Source: Amaranthus tricolor
Lineage: Eukaryota > Streptophyta > Magnoliopsida > Caryophyllales > Amaranthaceae
Length of the DNA stretch: 64,000 nucleotides
Reading direction: 5' to 3'
NCBI RefSeq assembly: GCF_026212465.1
Contig: NC_080055.1
Coordinates: 14,771,022-14,835,021, forward strand
Shown here: positions 24,675 through 36,441 of the stretch, one piece after another
Position numbering within the stretch: position 1 is the first letter of the stretch
How the letters are laid out: each line of letters begins with the position of its first letter
The notes under the pieces: generated by a model
Database searches by the model: none
Told to the model about the DNA's origin: nothing
Seen by the model: only the letters and a program-made list of their open reading frames with translations
Translations under genes and position numbers: made by a program

Positions 24675-26474
24675 ATGTCAATTATGAATGAGCGAATGGA
24701 AGAAGGATACTCTACTCAAAGACCGCCAATGTTCGATGGAAAATTCTATACATACTGGAAAAATAGGATGGAAATTTTCATCAAGGCAGAAAACTATCAA
24801 GTGTGGACAGTCATCGAAATCGGAGATTTTGAGGTAACCATTACTAACTCCAACAATGAAGTAGTTCCCAAACCAATAACCGAATATGAAAAAGAAGATT
24901 TTCAAAAAATGGAATTAAACGCTCTTGCAATAAAATTACTTCATTGTGGGCTTGGACCAAACGAGCATAATAGAATAATGGGGTGCAAATCTGCTAAGCA
25001 AATTTGGGACCTGCTAGCTGTTACCCATGAGGGAACAAGTGAAGTCAAACGGTCCAAAATTGATTTGTTAATGTCTAAATACGAGAGATTTGTTATGGAG
25101 CCAAGAGAAAGCATCCAAGAGATGTTCACTAGGTTCACCAACATAACAAACGAACTTGTCTCTCTTGGAAGAATAATTCCCACTGATGAACAAGTAAGGA
25201 AGATTCTTAGGAGCCTTCCTCAAGATGAGCGCTGGAGGGCCAAGGTTACTGCTATACAAGAGTCCAAAAATTTTACAAAGTTCAATCTAGAGGAGCTGGC
25301 TGGTTCCCTAATGATGCATGAATTACATTTGGGAACAGCTGACAGTTCCAGGAACAAGGGACTGGCCCTGGCAGTTGGGGAACAGGACGAATTAGAATGT
25401 GACGAAGAAGAGGCTGCTCTACTGGTAAGAAAATTCAAGAAGTTCTTCAGGAATAACAGGTATACAAATCAAAGAAACAACAAAGAAAGAAGAACAAAAA
25501 CCAATCTTGAATGCCACAAATGTGGAAGTACCGAACACTTCATCAAGGAGTGCCCAATGTGGAAGAATGAAAAGGGTAAGGGAAAGACAAGGGATTCAAG
25601 AAGACCTTTGAACAAAGAAAACTTTAACAAGACCGACTTTCGCAAGGCCATGATTGCTGCATGGGGAGAAACTGAAAGTGAAAATGAAACTATTGTTCCC
25701 GAAGAAGAGGAGACAGCTAACCTATGTCTCATGGCTACGCACGAAGGCAAGGAGAAGCAGGTACATATCTCTAATGCATTTTCTGTCCATTCATCCAATT
25801 TAAGTAAAAATAAATTGATTGAGTTGCTAAAAGAGACACAAGCTAAACTTGAAAATTGCAATGTTAAGTGTCTCCAATTAGAAAAGGAGCTCAAGGTAAG
25901 CAAAGACCATGTCTCCTATATAAACACCTTTAGATATGATGTCCAAAATAGATTTTTCGATTTGTTGGATCAAAACATAATTCTAAAGGAAAATATGGAG
26001 AGAATTAAAAAGGAAAATGTTATTCTTAATATTGAGTTGTCGCAATACAAATTATTAGGCTTGAATAAAGAATTGAATGATGCATCTACTAAAGATTTGT
26101 GCAATGAGTTTCAAAATTTAAAATTGAATCTAGAATCCAACCATAACAATGATGATAAGCTTGAATTAAATTCAAGAGAAAAAGGGAAAATCAAAATTAC
26201 TCCCAAATGGATTCAAGATGCCAAAAGTAAAAATTCAAAAGGCCTAAATTACTTTAAGAATAATAAAAAGAAGAAAGCTTACGTTGATCTTCCTAGTGAC
26301 AGATTCTGTTCCTTCTGTGGAGGAACTGGTCATCTGAAAGACCAGTGCACCAAAAAGGAACAGTACACTGTCTCCAACAGAAACTATGTCGATAACATTC
26401 AGAATAAGAAAAATGATTCTTGCAAAATTGACAAGGAACCCAAGAAAGTCTGGGTTCCTGTAACTAACCATTAA
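24675..26474 (+). CDS. gag: Gag polyprotein of copia C (intact)
   Basis: Retrotransposon capsid and nucleocapsid precursor of 599 residues, which packages genomic RNA into virus-like particles. The ATG at 24675 is the first in frame after the primer site. Seen: an N-terminal DUF4219/UBN2-type region ([17 protein letters not shown] at the start; [19 protein letters not shown], and [14 protein letters not shown] further on), a first zinc knuckle [14 protein letters not shown], and a long charged coiled-coil-like stretch (about 375-500). A second zinc knuckle, [14 protein letters not shown], lies near the C-terminus. The double-knuckle, 600-residue gag is larger than that of most copia elements and fits Sireviruses. 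It ends in TAA 7 nt into the overlap with pol, which lies in the -1 frame. Confidence 0.93.
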   Translation: MSIMNERMEEGYSTQRPPMFDGKFYTYWKNRMEIFIKAENYQVWTVIEIGDFEVTITNSNNEVVPKPITEYEKEDFQKMELNALAIKLLHCGLGPNEHNRIMGCKSAKQIWDLLAVTHEGTSEVKRSKIDLLMSKYERFVMEPRESIQEMFTRFTNITNELVSLGRIIPTDEQVRKILRSLPQDERWRAKVTAIQESKNFTKFNLEELAGSLMMHELHLGTADSSRNKGLALAVGEQDELECDEEEAALLVRKFKKFFRNNRYTNQRNNKERRTKTNLECHKCGSTEHFIKECPMWKNEKGKGKTRDSRRPLNKENFNKTDFRKAMIAAWGETESENETIVPEEEETANLCLMATHEGKEKQVHISNAFSVHSSNLSKNKLIELLKETQAKLENCNVKCLQLEKELKVSKDHVSYINTFRYDVQNRFFDLLDQNIILKENMERIKKENVILNIELSQYKLLGLNKELNDASTKDLCNEFQNLKLNLESNHNNDDKLELNSREKGKIKITPKWIQDAKSKNSKGLNYFKNNKKKKAYVDLPSDRFCSFCGGTGHLKDQCTKKEQYTVSNRNYVDNIQNKKNDSCKIDKEPKKVWVPVTNH

Positions 26475-29400
26475 TTTTTTTTCAGGTCCAAGTGAGGGGG
26501 AACAGCTCATGGTATCTCGACAGTGGGTGTTCCAAGCACATGACGGGTGATAAATCTGAATTTCTCTCACTTGAAGCCTATGATGGGGGAACAGTAACCT
26601 TCGGTGACAATATGAAGGGTGAGATAATCGCCAAAGGAAAAGTTGGAAGGTTATGTTCCCATGCTATCGATAATGTATTTTTAGTCGAGAATTTGAAACA
26701 TAACTTATTTAGCATTTCTCAATTTTGCGATAAAGGTAACTCTGTGAATTTTACTTCTGAAAAGTGCATTATTTCTAGGAATGACATAGGAGACATCGTT
26801 CTTGAGGGAATCAGAAAAGGGAACACTTATGTAGTGAACCTGGACACTGTTCCCAAGACCAATCTAACGTGTCTAAGTGTTGTAGAAGACGACCCACTTC
26901 TTTGGCGTAAGCGTCTAGGTCATGCTAGTTATACATTGATTAATTCATTAAGATCAAAAGACCTAGTTAGAGGACTACCAGCTATAAAATTCCTTAAGGA
27001 TGAAATTTGTGATCCTTGTGTCAAAGGAAAACAAGTTAGGTCATCTTTTAAACCAAAGAATGTTGTGACCACCTCTAAACCACTTGAACTAATACACATG
27101 GATTTGTGTGGACCTATGAGAATACAAAGCCGCAGTGGCAAAAGATATGCGTTTGTTATTGTTGATGATTATAGTAGATTTACATGGACTTTATTTTTAG
27201 TTAGTAAAGATGAAGCTTTTAATGAGTTTGTTTCTTTCGCTAACAAAATACAAAAATCTACCAATAATCAAATCATTCACATAAGGTCAGATCATGGTAA
27301 AGAATTTGAAAATTCAAGTTTTATGAGTTATTGCAATGAACATGGATTAAGTCATAATTTTTCGGCACCACGAACACTACAACAAAATGGTGTAGTAGAA
27401 AGGAAAAATAGAACTTTAGAGGAAATGGCTAGAACCATGTTAATTGCTAGTGGTCTACCTAGAAAATTTTGGGCCGAAGCTGTTAATACTGCATGTTATA
27501 TTTTGAATCGTGTATTAATAAGACCAATCACTTCAAAGACACCCTATGAATTGCTTAAAGATGTTAAACCAAATATTTCCTATTTTCGTGTGTTTGGATG
27601 CAAATGTTTTGTTCATGTGAATGGAAAACGAAATATAGGGAAGTTTGATGAAAGAAGTGATGAAGCAGTATTTCTTGGCTACTCATCACATAGTAAGGCT
27701 TATAGAGTTTATAATAAAAGAACAATGAGCGTAGAAGAATCCGTTCACATAATTTTCGATGAAACTAACTTTTTGTCAAGTGAACAGCATACAAATAATT
27801 TTAAGATAGGTCTTGCAAATCTAGAGAATGATGAAGAAGAAATGAAAATGCAAGATCAAGGAACAGCAGGTGAACAGCTGATCCCAGAAGAGGCAGAAAG
27901 GAAAGTTCTTGATCAGGAACAGCCGGGACTTCAGAACCAACAGACTGTTCCCAATCCTGCTGTTCCCACAGAAGAGCAAGCTAATCCAGTAGCTGAACAG
28001 ATTGACGATCAAGCTGATGAACCAGAACATACTACTGTTCCCACAAGAGAATTCGTGCCCAAACCTTGGAAATATCAAAGTTATCATCCTCTTGATTTGA
28101 TTATAAGTGATTTGAATAAAGGAACACCAACTAGATCTCAAATGAGAAACTTTTGTGCACACTTTGCGTTCCTATCATCACTTGAGCCCAAGAATCATGA
28201 AGAAGCTCTAAAGGATTCCGAATGGATCGTGGCCATGCAAGACGAATTAAATGAATTCGAAATAAATAAAGTTTGGCACTTGGAACCCAAATCGAAACAC
28301 AAAAAGGTAATTGGTTTGAAATGGGTATTTCGAAATAAACTAGATGAGCATGGAATAATTGTTAGAAACAAAGCAAGGCTCGTGGTCAAAGGATACAATC
28401 AACAAGAAGGTATTGATTATACTGAGACATTTGCTCCGGTAGCAAGGTTAGAGGCTATAAGAATCTTAATTTCTTTTGCTGCATTCATGAACTTTAAATT
28501 ATATCAAATGGATGTGAAATGTGCTTTCTTAAATGGTTTTCTCGATGAAGAAGTTTTTGTTGAACAACCCCCAGGCTTTGAAAATACCTCTTGTCTCGAT
28601 CATGTCTACAAGCTTGATAAAGCTCTTTAAGGCTTAAAATAAGCTCCTAGGCAATGTTATGAAAAAATGTCAAAGTTTTTGATTCAAAATGACTTTGTAA
28701 GAGGCAAAATTGACAAAACCTTATTCTTTAAGAATAGAGGTTCGGATATTTTAGTTGTTCAAATATATGTTGATGATATTATCTTTGGAGCCACCAATGA
28801 ACTGTTGTGTAAAGAATTTGCCAACCTTATGAGCACTGAATTTGAAATGAGCATGATGGGAGAATTAAATTTCTTTCTTGGTTTGAAAATTAAACAAACT
28901 GCTAATGGTATCTTTATTCACCAACAAAAATATATAAAAGAACTTCTCAAGAAATATGGCTTGAATAATGCTAAAACCAACAACACACCTATGGCTACAA
29001 ATGTTAGATTAGATGAAGACCCAAATGGAACAAATATTGATCAAACTATGTATAGAGGCATGATTGGCTCTTTATTATATCTAACTGCTAGTAGACCCGA
29101 TATTGCTTTCAGTGTTGGTTTATGTGCTAGATTTCAATCCAATCCTAAAGAATCACATCTCACTGCAGTAAAACATATTTTAAGATATCTGAAGGGAACT
29201 GACGACTTATCCTTATTTTATCCTAAAAGTGATGTTTATGATTTGAAAGGTTTTAGTGATGCAGATTATGCAGGTGATCTAGTTAATAGAAAAAGTACAT
29301 CAGGTATGGTACAATTTCTTGGCTCATGTTTAGTTTCATGGAGTTCCAAGAAACAAAACACTGTTGCATTATCTACTGCCGAAGCTGAATACGTAGCAGC

Positions 29401-29710
29401 AGCAGCTTGCTGTTCCCAAATGCTTTGGATAAAGCAGCAGCTAAGAGATTTTGGTATTAAGTTTGAATGTGTTCCTATTTATTGTGATAATACCAGTGCC
29501 ATATGTATATCTAAAGATCTAGTGCATCATTCACGAGTAAAACACATCCACATTAGGCATCATTTTCTTAAGGATAATGTTGAAAATAAAAATATTATTT
29601 TAAAGCATGTAAACACCAACGAGCAAATAGCAGATATCATGACTAAACCGCTTCCAAGGGAACAACATGAAAAAATGAGATTGGAACTTGGCATGATCAA
29701 GCTGCATTGA
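26468..29710 (+). pseudogene. pol: Pol of copia C: protease, integrase, RT, RNase H; two nonsense codons
   Basis: The frame is open from 26468 without a convincing ATG. Order seen: aspartic protease [17 protein letters not shown] pre-integrase [11 protein letters not shown] with the H-H-C-C binding region; integrase core ([44 protein letters not shown]); reverse transcriptase from about 28220 with [12 protein letters not shown] and YVDD at 28766-28777; RNase H with FSDADYAG, STAEAEY and HIRHHFLKD. Two TAA codons (28628-28630 and 28640-28642) interrupt the conserved segment before QAPRQ. The frame is otherwise intact to the TGA at 29710. How Pol is expressed from a frame offset from gag is not evident. 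Confidence 0.9.
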
Positions 29711-30244
29711 AGTGAGTGACATATGTGATCCTTAAAGTCAGAATGAAAATTGAAAAGGTCAATCAACCACAAAATCTTGATTGAAAAATCGATTATCGAA
29801 AGGATCAGGTACGCACCATTTAAAAGTATATACTGTGAATGCTCATATGATTGCTTGTTTGATTTGTTCAGATTATAGTAGCATAAAACTTTCATTTATT
29901 TTTCATTTTCATAAAAAATTTCCATAATATTTAATATATATATTTACCCAGCAATTTCCATTAAAATAGCGGGAGTTAAATCATCATAGTTCTTCACTAA
30001 ATTCGTCTGTTCCATTTCACTCTCTGTGTCCATATACCTAAATAAGAATAATGAAGCACCAAAACTCATTAAAGTAACCGTCACCTCATACTTATTAAAA
30101 GCCACTCTCTCATAGCAAATCCATCATTTCATCTTCAATTTCACTCTCAAAACCGTCTTCAACTCACTGCATTTCAGAACCGCCTTCAATTGCATTTCAT
30201 CATTCCATTCTTGCTTTCTCCTTTTCTTAATTCTTCAAATCACC
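29711..30244 (+). other. Copia C spacer between pol and the extra ORF
   Basis: No coding sequence is supported. The stretch is AT-rich with CCGTC-containing direct repeats (30070-30190). It probably serves as the leader of the extra ORF. Confidence 0.5.
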
Positions 30245-31901
30245 ATGAAAACTAAGAATCAAACACCAAAAATGAAGCAACCCAAACCTCTACAAATCAT
30301 CCATCCAACACCTCTCATTACCGAAACTGAGTCCTCATCAAGAAAGCAACAGGAAACCCCGGTTGCCTCTGGAGTGCGTGAAACCAAAAAGAGAGAGGGA
30401 CTCTATAGTAAAGAAATCATCTTCAAAAAGGGCAAAAGTTGTTGTTCCAGTTAGTGCTGAGGAGATATCCAAAGAAATGATTGTTGGTTTCGGGCTAGAC
30501 AAACAATGGTATGAATCTAATTTCTTTCCTCAATTTCACGCCATTTTGCAAAATCAATGTTGGGAATCTTTAATGGCAGAACACTGTTGCAACCCAATGT
30601 ACCCCAACTTGATGCACGAGTTTATTTCAAATTTTTCTTTTGACCATGGCGTTTGTACTAGTGTTGTTAAGGGGATTAAAATTGAATTTAATAGTTTGAT
30701 TTTAGGAGGGTGGTTAGGTGTCCCCTCCACTGGATTTGATATATATGTTGTTGGATCAAAAATCAATTTTTCTGGGATAAATGAGAAGGTAGTTTGGAAG
30801 TTTCTAGGGATAAAAGAGAAAAAAGGAAAGGTTAGTCATAATGTGCTGTCACCAATGCACAAGCTGTTATACAATATAACAAGATGATTTATTCTGCCTC
30901 GCACATCTAAAAGAAGTGAGGTTAGTTTAAGGGATGCTACGTTAATATATTGTATGGCTAATAACATCAAGATTAATTTTCCCTCTTTGATGATTTGTCA
31001 CTTGAATGATTGTATTTTTAAGCGTAATGTGTTAGGATATGGTGGATTGTTAACATGGATATTTATGAAGTTGGGTGTTCCTCTTGATGGTCCAAATTAT
31101 CCCATGGGTCCAAATAACAAAGTAGGTGTTAAGTGTTTGAACAACTTGCATCTTAGATTAAATGAAAAAGGGACCCTTGAGAATATCTCTGAACAATCTG
31201 AGGGCACAAATGAAGAAGAAAATGAAGAAAATGTTAAGGAGGAGGAAGTAAATAAGGAGGAACAGGAGCCTGTTCCCTCTGCCACTGAGAAGGCAGAGGA
31301 GCATTCTGAGGAGGAACATGAGGAAAATTCTTGTAAGGGGGAAGTTGAGAAGGAACCTATGAAGGATGCTGTGGAGGAAGAAGAAGAAAAAGATGAGGAG
31401 AGTTCCTTACCTGGTTCAAACCTTAGGAAGAGTCGTAGGCTAGCTTCCAAAGGAAAGAAACATGTTGTTATTATTGATGATGACTCAGCCTCATACACAA
31501 TAGTTGAACCAAGCCATCCTTCCTCACCTAAACCTGCCACACAGTCACCAATACAACCATCGTCACCACCACAGTCACCAATACAAGCATCTTCACCACC
31601 ACAGTCACCAATACAACCATCTTCACCATCACAGTCACCTATACCATCATCACCACCACCAGTACACACATCAAAAAATCAAGGTTTAGGTGACACTACA
31701 ATTCCTACAGCCCCTTTATCCTCCATTCTCCTAAAACTCACAGAATTGCAGACAAGCTTCCTTGTTTTTAAGGATGAAATTCGTGTCTCCATAGCCTCAC
31801 TCTCTGCTCAAATGGACCAAATGGAAGCACGTTTGGAGGCCAAGCTTGACACAGTGGAGGTGGAAACAGAATACATAGATGATGAAGCTCTTGCATCCTA
31901 G
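30245..31901 (+). pseudogene. Extra ORF downstream of pol, copia C (putative plant transposon protein-like)
   Basis: It starts with ATGAAAACTAAG, a basic Lys/Pro/Ser-rich head. A frameshift between about 30363 and 30440 leads into frame 30363-30887, a TGA at 30885-30887, then continues in the same frame to 31901. Conserved core segments are SAEEISKEMIVGFGLDKQWY, FISNFSFDHGVC, INEKVVWKFLGI, LSPMHKLLYNI and LGYGGLLTWIFMKLGVPL. After these come a Glu-rich domain, a basic patch (RKSRRLASKGKK), Pro/Ser/Gln repeats and a terminal coiled coil ending AKLDTVEVETEYIDD. The core resembles the 'putative plant transposon protein' domain from memory. No signal peptide or membrane span is visible, so an envelope role is not supported. 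Copies in A and B show that it is a standing part of the family. Confidence 0.75.
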
Positions 31902-32729
31902 TTCTTCCTGATATCTTTTCCTATTTGTTGTAACCATCTCTATTATCAAACAATCTTTTTATGTTTTTTTTTGGTACCAGCTGGGGTACATCCTTTAACA
32001 ATGATAATATGTTAAACAATTTCTTTTATGCTACTAACTATCTGTAACGATTGATCACAGCTGATCTTGTTTGCATTCATTGTTACTGCTTTTTACTTTG
32101 TGCATCCTTATTCTCTCTTTGACTATGTCTATATGCTTAGTGCTGTGGTTTGATTGCTCCAATTCTTTTTGAATGATGTCAAAAGGGGGAATATTTGACA
32201 CAAACTTAAATAATGCTTGAGTATGCTTAGCTCTGATTAAATCTATTATGTAGGACTTTAGGATTAAGGTTATGCTTCATGATCTCTGAACTAAGGCTGT
32301 TTGGCTGTGTGCTGCTGATGATTGTTGTTTGCATGCTGATTTTGCTCTGATTGTCAAAATATAGCTTAGGCTTTGACTGTCAAAATATAGCTAATCTATT
32401 GTCAGTATATAGTTAACATCTTTTGTCTATATATTGAAGCTCTGATTATGATTTGATTATACATGATGCTTGTTTTGGATGTATCTATTCTGTTTTTAAG
32501 TTTCTTTTAAGCTTTGATCATTTTACATCATTGTTTAAGTTTTATGCTGAAGTTGTATGAGTTTTTGTTATGTTTATTTTTAGAGTAATTTGATTCAAGA
32601 TATGCTTGGTGAATTATATTTACTAAGTTAAGAAAAGGTGTTTTGATGTCTAACATGCTCTTCAACATTGGTTTACTCTATTGTGTTTAAGTTTGTTTAA
32701 AAGTTTGTCATCATCAAAAAGGGGGAATT
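31902..32729 (+). other. Copia C 3' noncoding region with two polypurine tracts
   Basis: TGATGTCAAAAGGGGGAA occurs at 32175-32191 and again as ATCATCAAAAAGGGGGAA at 32710-32727, immediately before the 3' LTR. The second is the plus-strand primer; the first is an upstream copy. Multiple polypurine tracts are a known Sirevirus trait. Direct repeats such as TGTCAAAATATAGCT (32351, 32379) lie between. Confidence 0.8.
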
Positions 32730-34149
32730 TGTTGGACCTCTTGAGTTTTTATGATAACTACACTTAAGCAAATATGTGTTTAGAGATTGTGTGCAGGTCG
32801 ATATCCGATTATAATTATGATCGTTGATAGTACCTATGGCTTTGTTCGTGGGAATATACGTGTCAAAAGGATTCAAGAGATGTTAGAAGAGTTTATCACT
32901 TGGGATGTTAAATGGAGACAGCAGGTCTACTGTTCCTAAGTTGGATGTTCTAGCAAAACTGGATTCTGGAAACAGCGCACTGTTCCCAAACCAAAGTCAG
33001 CCTACGTTAGCTAATAAATTCTGATTTTTGTTTTTTAGTTAATGTATTTAAATTAATTTGTTGCATTTATTTATTATAGTTAATTGGCAAAAAGTTTTTC
33101 TAAAAATTATTTACGTGTGGTTTTCTAAAAGTAATCCTTTATTTTAGGATATATTTTTAGTAAATATTGGATTTGCTAAAAATAGAAATAGCGGTTGTTG
33201 AACGGGTCTTAGCAATTATTTTTAACCGGTCTTTGCTTAGATAATAGGTTAACGTGTCTATTTTTATAACCGTTTCTATTAATAGCAAAAATGTTCCAGC
33301 AGTTAGCACTGGAATAGGAACAGCTGTTGAAGAAACTGCTGCTTAAAGGGAACATAACCTATTTTTAGTAAATGGGAACAACGGTTATTGTTGTTATTAA
33401 CCGTATGCTTGACTTAGTCAAGTCTTGTGGAAATAACCGTATGTTTGATTAATCCACATTACTCCTATGATCTTTTTGATGAAGGAATAATGGATTGGAT
33501 TATTCCATTTTCTTAGAGGATTTATTTTTTATAAATAGCAAGAGATTTCGGCTGTTCCAATACACCTAAGAGGTCAAACGCTTGAACTTTGTTATTTTCA
33601 TGTGATTATTTTTGGAAATTCTACAAGAAATATTTTGCTTTTAAAATTGCCAATTAATTCATAATATTTTCTTGTGCAACTCATTGATTTATTTTAGAGA
33701 ATTTCATTCCTTTTTGTAAGGGTTTTTGAGAGAACTTGTAATTAGACTCGGGTGAGTCTAAGGCGGGAATTTAATAGCTTTGAGTGAAGCTATTGAGGAG
33801 TTTAGCTTTTTGTGAAGCTAAGTTTGTTGCTTTGAGTAAAGCAATTTGAGAGAGAAGAGTTGGCCTAGTAGATTCGCTTCGAGTGAAGTAAGGTGTATTG
33901 TAATTGTAACTAATTGCCTTAAACATAGTGGAGTTTTTAGAAATCCCAAGGGGTCGTGGTTTTTCCTTCTGTTTAGGCCCAGAAGGTTTCCACGTAAAAA
34001 TCGTGTGTTTCTCTTTTATTATTTTGCTTTAAGTTTAAGCTTTATAATTTTATACAATTCCGCAAAAACAGGGCAAAAACGCTTAAACTAGTAACAACAA
34101 CAATTCACCCCCCCTCTTGTTGCTGTTCCCGTTCCTAATTGAATCAACA
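32730..34149 (+). repeat. 3' LTR of copia C
   Basis: A near-copy of 23186-24607, starting TGTTGGACC and ending AATCAACA, followed by the ATCAA duplication. Differences are mainly transitions plus a 2-base deletion near 33893. Confidence 0.93.
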
Positions 34150-34531
34150 ATCAAGAATACATTTTCTTATGAATTGCGTGAGTAGATAAAATAAATGTGG
34201 GTTCCTAAAGGGACAAGACCACCTAACATGGTCTACCCAGAATATGCTCCCAAATTTGTCACTTGGTTGGCTACATAAGGTTGAGAAAGGTTATTTTTTG
34301 TTTTGTAAGAAATGCAAAAATGGATGTTAGATAGTGGATATTCGAGACATATGAATGGTAAAGTTTCTTTATTTTCTGAAATTAAAGAAAAGTGCAGTGG
34401 CTCGAAAAATTTAAGCGACAAATGTAAATGCAAAATATTAGGTGTTGGCAAACTTGGTAAGGATCCTTCTAGGGTTATTGATAATGTTTATTTGGTTAAA
34501 GGTCTAAAATTTAACTTGCTAAGTGTGTCTC
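34150..34531 (+). pseudogene. Copia B fragment: gag/protease junction
   Basis: It resumes copia B after the copia C insertion: MWVPKGTRPPNMVYPEYAPK, a disrupted linker, then the protease motif WMLDSGYSRHMNG and VYLVKGLKFNLLSVSLL. It ends abruptly where the copia A 3' LTR begins. The continuation of the protein is found at 47632. Confidence 0.82.
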
Positions 34532-35751
34532 TGTTGAAATACACGAAGATGGTCGAATGCAACAAGAGGGGGGGTGAATTGTTGTGTATCTAGCTTTACT
34601 TATATTTTCTTCTAATTTGCGGAATTTTAACAAACAAAATAAAGCTTAAACTTAAAAAGCAAAAGATAAAAAGGAGACAAAGATTTTACGTGGAAACCTT
34701 CTTGGCCTAATAAGAAGGAAAACCACGACCCCACCGGGATTTCAGAATTCTCACTATGTTTTAGGCAATTAAATACAATTACATAAAACAGTTTGCTTCA
34801 CTTGAAGCTTCTCTACTCTAGGCCTAATTCTCTTTCTCTATTCTCCCTTCCTCTTTCTCTATTCTCACAATTCTCTTTTCAATTCCCTTAGACTTTTTCG
34901 TAAGTCTAATTACAACAAATCACTCATTAACCCTTACAAGGCCAATTTTCAAAAGATTAAAAATCAAAATAATTACTTAAGAAAAATATAATAAATTAAT
35001 TGGCATTTAAAAACAGAAAATATTTTTCTTAAATGATCTCCCTTTAATGGACACTCTTGGATAGATATTAGTTTGAGCAAAGTTCCTCCTATTTATAGTG
35101 GGTACAGACAGCAGTTACCTTAGACACACCTTCCACTATCATCCACGTTCTCAAAATAAAAGGATAGTGGAATTGCCAAAAAATAAATGACCGGCTGTCA
35201 TTTGCTCAGAGAGAAAATCAGTTTCCTTAAGCTAAAAATAGCATAGGAGTTAAAAACATAAGATCCTAAAAAATAAGAGATCTTATTTTAGCCGTCCAAA
35301 TTTAAAAGGAGACTTATTCAAAATGAGGAATAAGTCTTCTCCACATTTTAGGCGGTTTTAAAAAACTTTTTGCCAATTAATAAATTAATTTAATTAAGCA
35401 ACTAATTAAACTTTTAATCTTTTACATTAACTAAAAACAGAAAACATAATTTTCGTAACTTCCAGTTAATGTATCTTCCAGACCTGTATCGTGAGGAACA
35501 ACGTACTGTCTCCAGCTTCAACTTCTGTTAGATTATTCATTTTAGGAACAGTAGACCGTCTGTCAACTTTTAACTTCCTAATCACTTATCTAACTTCTTG
35601 AATATTTTAAGACACGTACAACTTCCACGAAACAAATCTTAGGCTTCATCAACGATTTCTACAAAATCGGATATATACCTACAAAACAATCTCAAGAATA
35701 TGTTTGTTTATTTCAAACGTGAAGTCATCATCAAAACCTAAGAGGCCAAAA
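34532..35751 (-). repeat. 3' LTR of copia A
   Basis: In minus orientation it ends TTTCAACA at 34532. It starts next to the polypurine tract AAAAAGGGGGAATT, but the expected initial TG has become TT. Relative to copia C it is about 200 bp shorter but shares the TTTACGTGGAAACC and CAACAAGAGGGGGG blocks. Confidence 0.88.
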
Positions 35752-36441
35752 AATTCCCCCTTTTTGATGATGACAAACTTTATAAACAAACTTAGATAAA
35801 TTAGAGTAAAACAAAGTTCTTAGAGCATACTAGAGATTAAAGCAACTCTAAATAACTTAGTAAATCAACTCATTACAATATAATTTACCAAGCATGCATA
35901 TACCAACTTACTCTAAAAACATAATATTAAATTGTTTAAATAATTAAACTAAAACAAGCTAAAATTAAATAACCTAAAATAAACTAAAACAGTTAAACCA
36001 AAACAATTAACCAAAATATTTTAGCATAAACATAATTAGCAGCATGATCCTTGCACACAACACATTATCTTCCATAATTGAATCAATATGAATCAATTGA
36101 GATATGTAACTGTCAATTCACACAGCTCCTCTTAAGTTTGTGCATTCTCTTCCCCCTTTTGTCATCAATCAAAAACAAGATAGAGACTATCAAACCTCAG
36201 CACAAACCATGTAGATTTGTCAGTGATGAAAGCAAGAAACAATAATGAAAGTAAGCACCATGAACATTAATCAAATTTGCATATAGATAGTTATCACAGA
36301 CCACAGTTAAAAGCAAAAGAAAGAGAAAATCAGCAGTTGTTCAACATTACAACATTGTACCCCAGATGGTACAAAACAAAGAGTGAAATTGTTTATCAAA
36401 TGTGACAGCCAACAAATCTTAAAAAAACATAGGGAGGGGGA
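35752..36441 (-). other. Copia A 3' noncoding region with two polypurine tracts
   Basis: On the minus strand GATGACAAAAGGGGGAAG (36169-36150) and ATCATCAAAAAGGGGGAA (about 35771-35754) repeat the doubled arrangement seen in copia C. No coding sequence is seen. Confidence 0.78.

Larger units (their letters stand above)
23186..34149 (+). mobile_element. Sirevirus-like Ty1/copia retrotransposon C, nearly full length
   Basis: Two LTRs of about 1.42 kb start TGTTGGACC and end AATCAACA. They flank 8.1 kb of internal DNA and are bounded by a perfect 5-bp duplication ATCAA (23181-23185 and 34150-34154). Internal order: initiator-Met tRNA primer site, intact gag, pol (protease, integrase, reverse transcriptase, RNase H), an extra ORF, doubled polypurine tracts. 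By eye the two LTRs differ at roughly 25-30 positions (about 2%), implying a fairly recent insertion. Two nonsense codons in reverse transcriptase and defects in the extra ORF make this copy defective. The large gag, long LTRs, extra ORF and multiple polypurine tracts fit the Sirevirus (Maximus) lineage. Confidence 0.93.

Noticed and set aside
31097..31689. Antisense Ser/Cys-rich and sense His-rich ORFs
   Set aside because: Shadows of the Glu-rich and Pro/Ser repeat regions of the extra ORF of copia C in other frames.
30245..31901. Interpretation of the extra ORF as a retroviral-type envelope gene
   Set aside because: The position fits, but no signal peptide, membrane span, Cys pattern or glycoprotein-like region is visible in copies A or C.
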